From an uncultured Prochlorococcus sp. (GTDB lineage: Bacteria > Cyanobacteriota > Cyanobacteriia > PCC-6307 > Cyanobiaceae): a DNA stretch of 12,658 nt. A program made the translations under genes and the position numbers. The notes under the pieces are model-generated. The model saw only the letters and a list, made by a program, of their open reading frames with translations. It was not told the origin of the DNA and did not search any database. The stretch covers positions 1 through 12,658 of the forward strand of contig CACGIB010000016.1 in assembly GCA_902573045.1 (NCBI GenBank), in the 5' to 3' direction. Shown piece by piece: positions 11,869-12,658 of this stretch; position 1 is the first letter of the stretch; each line of letters opens with the position of its first letter.

Positions 11869-12658
11869 TTTGAATTATTGCAAATAGATTCTCTATCATT
11901 AATTGTACTATCATTGTTATCTAGACAATTTTTACTTATTTCAAGAAAAGTTAATCTTTCTAATTCATCCAGAGACAAATTGTAGTTATAAATTGCGTTA
12001 ATTTTTTTTGATTTAGCATCACTTAATTCTTTTTGCCGAACTAAGACATCTTTAAGAGTTGATATACCAACTTCGTATCTTAATCTTGCTAATCTTAATG
12101 ACTCTTTTGTTGATGAAACTTCTTTGATACTGGATGAAATCTTTTCTTCATTCAATTTTAAATTTAAGTAAGCTTTCCTAATATTGGTTTGCAAAAGATT
12201 TCTTAGGTTGTTGTAGGAATATATTTCAGATTTTGCTTGTGCTTGACTTGCTTTATATGAATTTTTGTTCTGGCCGCTGTCAAAAATATTCCATGTAAAG
12301 TTTAAACTGATTGTATTGGAATATGATGATCCAGATTCGCTTGAGTCTATTGATATTGCTGATGCATCTCCTTTTGTAAATGCACTTGAAAATGTATTAC
12401 TTAAATAAACTATTGGCTTTTGAGCGTTTAGGTAACTCATTGCTTGACTATTCCTTATTTTTTTTTGAAGAGTAAGATTTTCTAGTGAAAGATTTTTTTC
12501 TAAACCATTATTTAAGTTTTTATTTAATTTGTGGTTCCAAAAACCAATTATTTTTTGTTCTTTATTAATTTCGAAATCTTCCTTAAGATTAAGAATTTCT
12601 TTAAGTGAAATTTCGTTAATTTTATGTTCTATTCTCTTTTCACTAAGAGTTTGTTTAT
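11865..12658 (-). CDS. TolC-family outer-membrane channel protein, C-terminal part, 5' end outside window
   Basis: The frame is open from the window edge to the stop at 11867-11865, giving the last ~263 residues; an internal Met at 12440 is not the start. TolC-type proteins form trimeric channels through the outer membrane and periplasm for type I secretion or drug efflux. Family marks are the beta segment pair (PIVYLSNTFSS and SNTISLNFTWNIFDSGQNK, with the characteristic W-x-I-F-D-x-G-x) followed by two long coiled-coil helices (ASQAQAKSEIY...YLNLKLNEEKI, then ESLRLARLRYEVGISTLKDVLVRQKELSDAK...NLSLDELERLT). LARLRYEVG-x-S-T-L-K-D-V-L is the best-conserved part of the fold. It overlaps the phosphatase gene downstream by 4 nt. 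No inner-membrane or adaptor partner is in the window. Confidence 0.88.
   Translation of the reverse strand, partial: KQTLSEKRIEHKINEISLKEILNLKEDFEINKEQKIIGFWNHKLNKNLNNGLEKNLSLENLTLQKKIRNSQAMSYLNAQKPIVYLSNTFSSAFTKGDASAISIDSSESGSSYSNTISLNFTWNIFDSGQNKNSYKASQAQAKSEIYSYNNLRNLLQTNIRKAYLNLKLNEEKISSSIKEVSSTKESLRLARLRYEVGISTLKDVLVRQKELSDAKSKKINAIYNYNLSLDELERLTFLEISKNCLDNNDSTINDRESICNNSK

Overview
The window reads as the chromosome of a high-light-adapted Prochlorococcus or very close marine picocyanobacterium. This is inferred from the very AT-rich sequence (roughly 30% GC by eye), compact genes with intergenic gaps mostly under 175 bp, many weak or absent Shine-Dalgarno sites, a stand-alone high-light-inducible protein (HLIP), a type II NADH dehydrogenase, and small proteins of cyanobacterial type. 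No tRNA, rRNA, CRISPR array, transposase or prophage gene was seen. Base composition looks uniform, so nothing suggests a recent island. No stretch above 300 bases lacks a gene.

Left part (1-4356, all + strand): the 3' end of a type II NADH dehydrogenase gene, then a three-gene ion-transport cluster. That cluster holds an SLC13-type permease with two internal RCK_C/TrkA_C domains, a KtrB/TrkH-like K+ channel subunit, and the KtrA-like NAD-binding RCK subunit. Spacings of 5 and 18 bp suggest one transcript for Na+-coupled anion and K+ homeostasis.

Middle part (4363-5541): a group of small, poorly characterised genes. A ribbon-helix-helix-like regulator (- strand) diverges from an unknown 123-residue protein (+ strand) across a promoter region with nested palindromes. 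Next come a 76-residue Nif11-like protein ending in Gly-Gly-Leu and, overlapping its 3' end on the opposite strand, a 58-residue single-span membrane protein.

Then (5614-8647): an ABC-F family ATPase, a 47-residue four-cysteine mini-protein with an HLR1-like light-stress motif upstream, and a secreted HtrA/Deg protease read toward it from the other strand.

Right part (8821-12658): a DUF2973-like membrane protein, a conserved-looking hypothetical and a 48-residue HLIP on the + strand. These meet a - strand series: a membrane zinc-ribbon protein, a YihY/UPF0761 membrane protein, an inositol-monophosphatase-family enzyme, and a TolC-like outer-membrane protein running off the window edge. The last two overlap by 4 nt and are probably translationally coupled.

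The most interesting material is the small-protein cluster at 4363-5541 with its palindromic control region, the four-cysteine mini-protein, and the antisense gene overlap at 5365-5387. Homology calls rest on motif recognition from the sequence; no database search was run.
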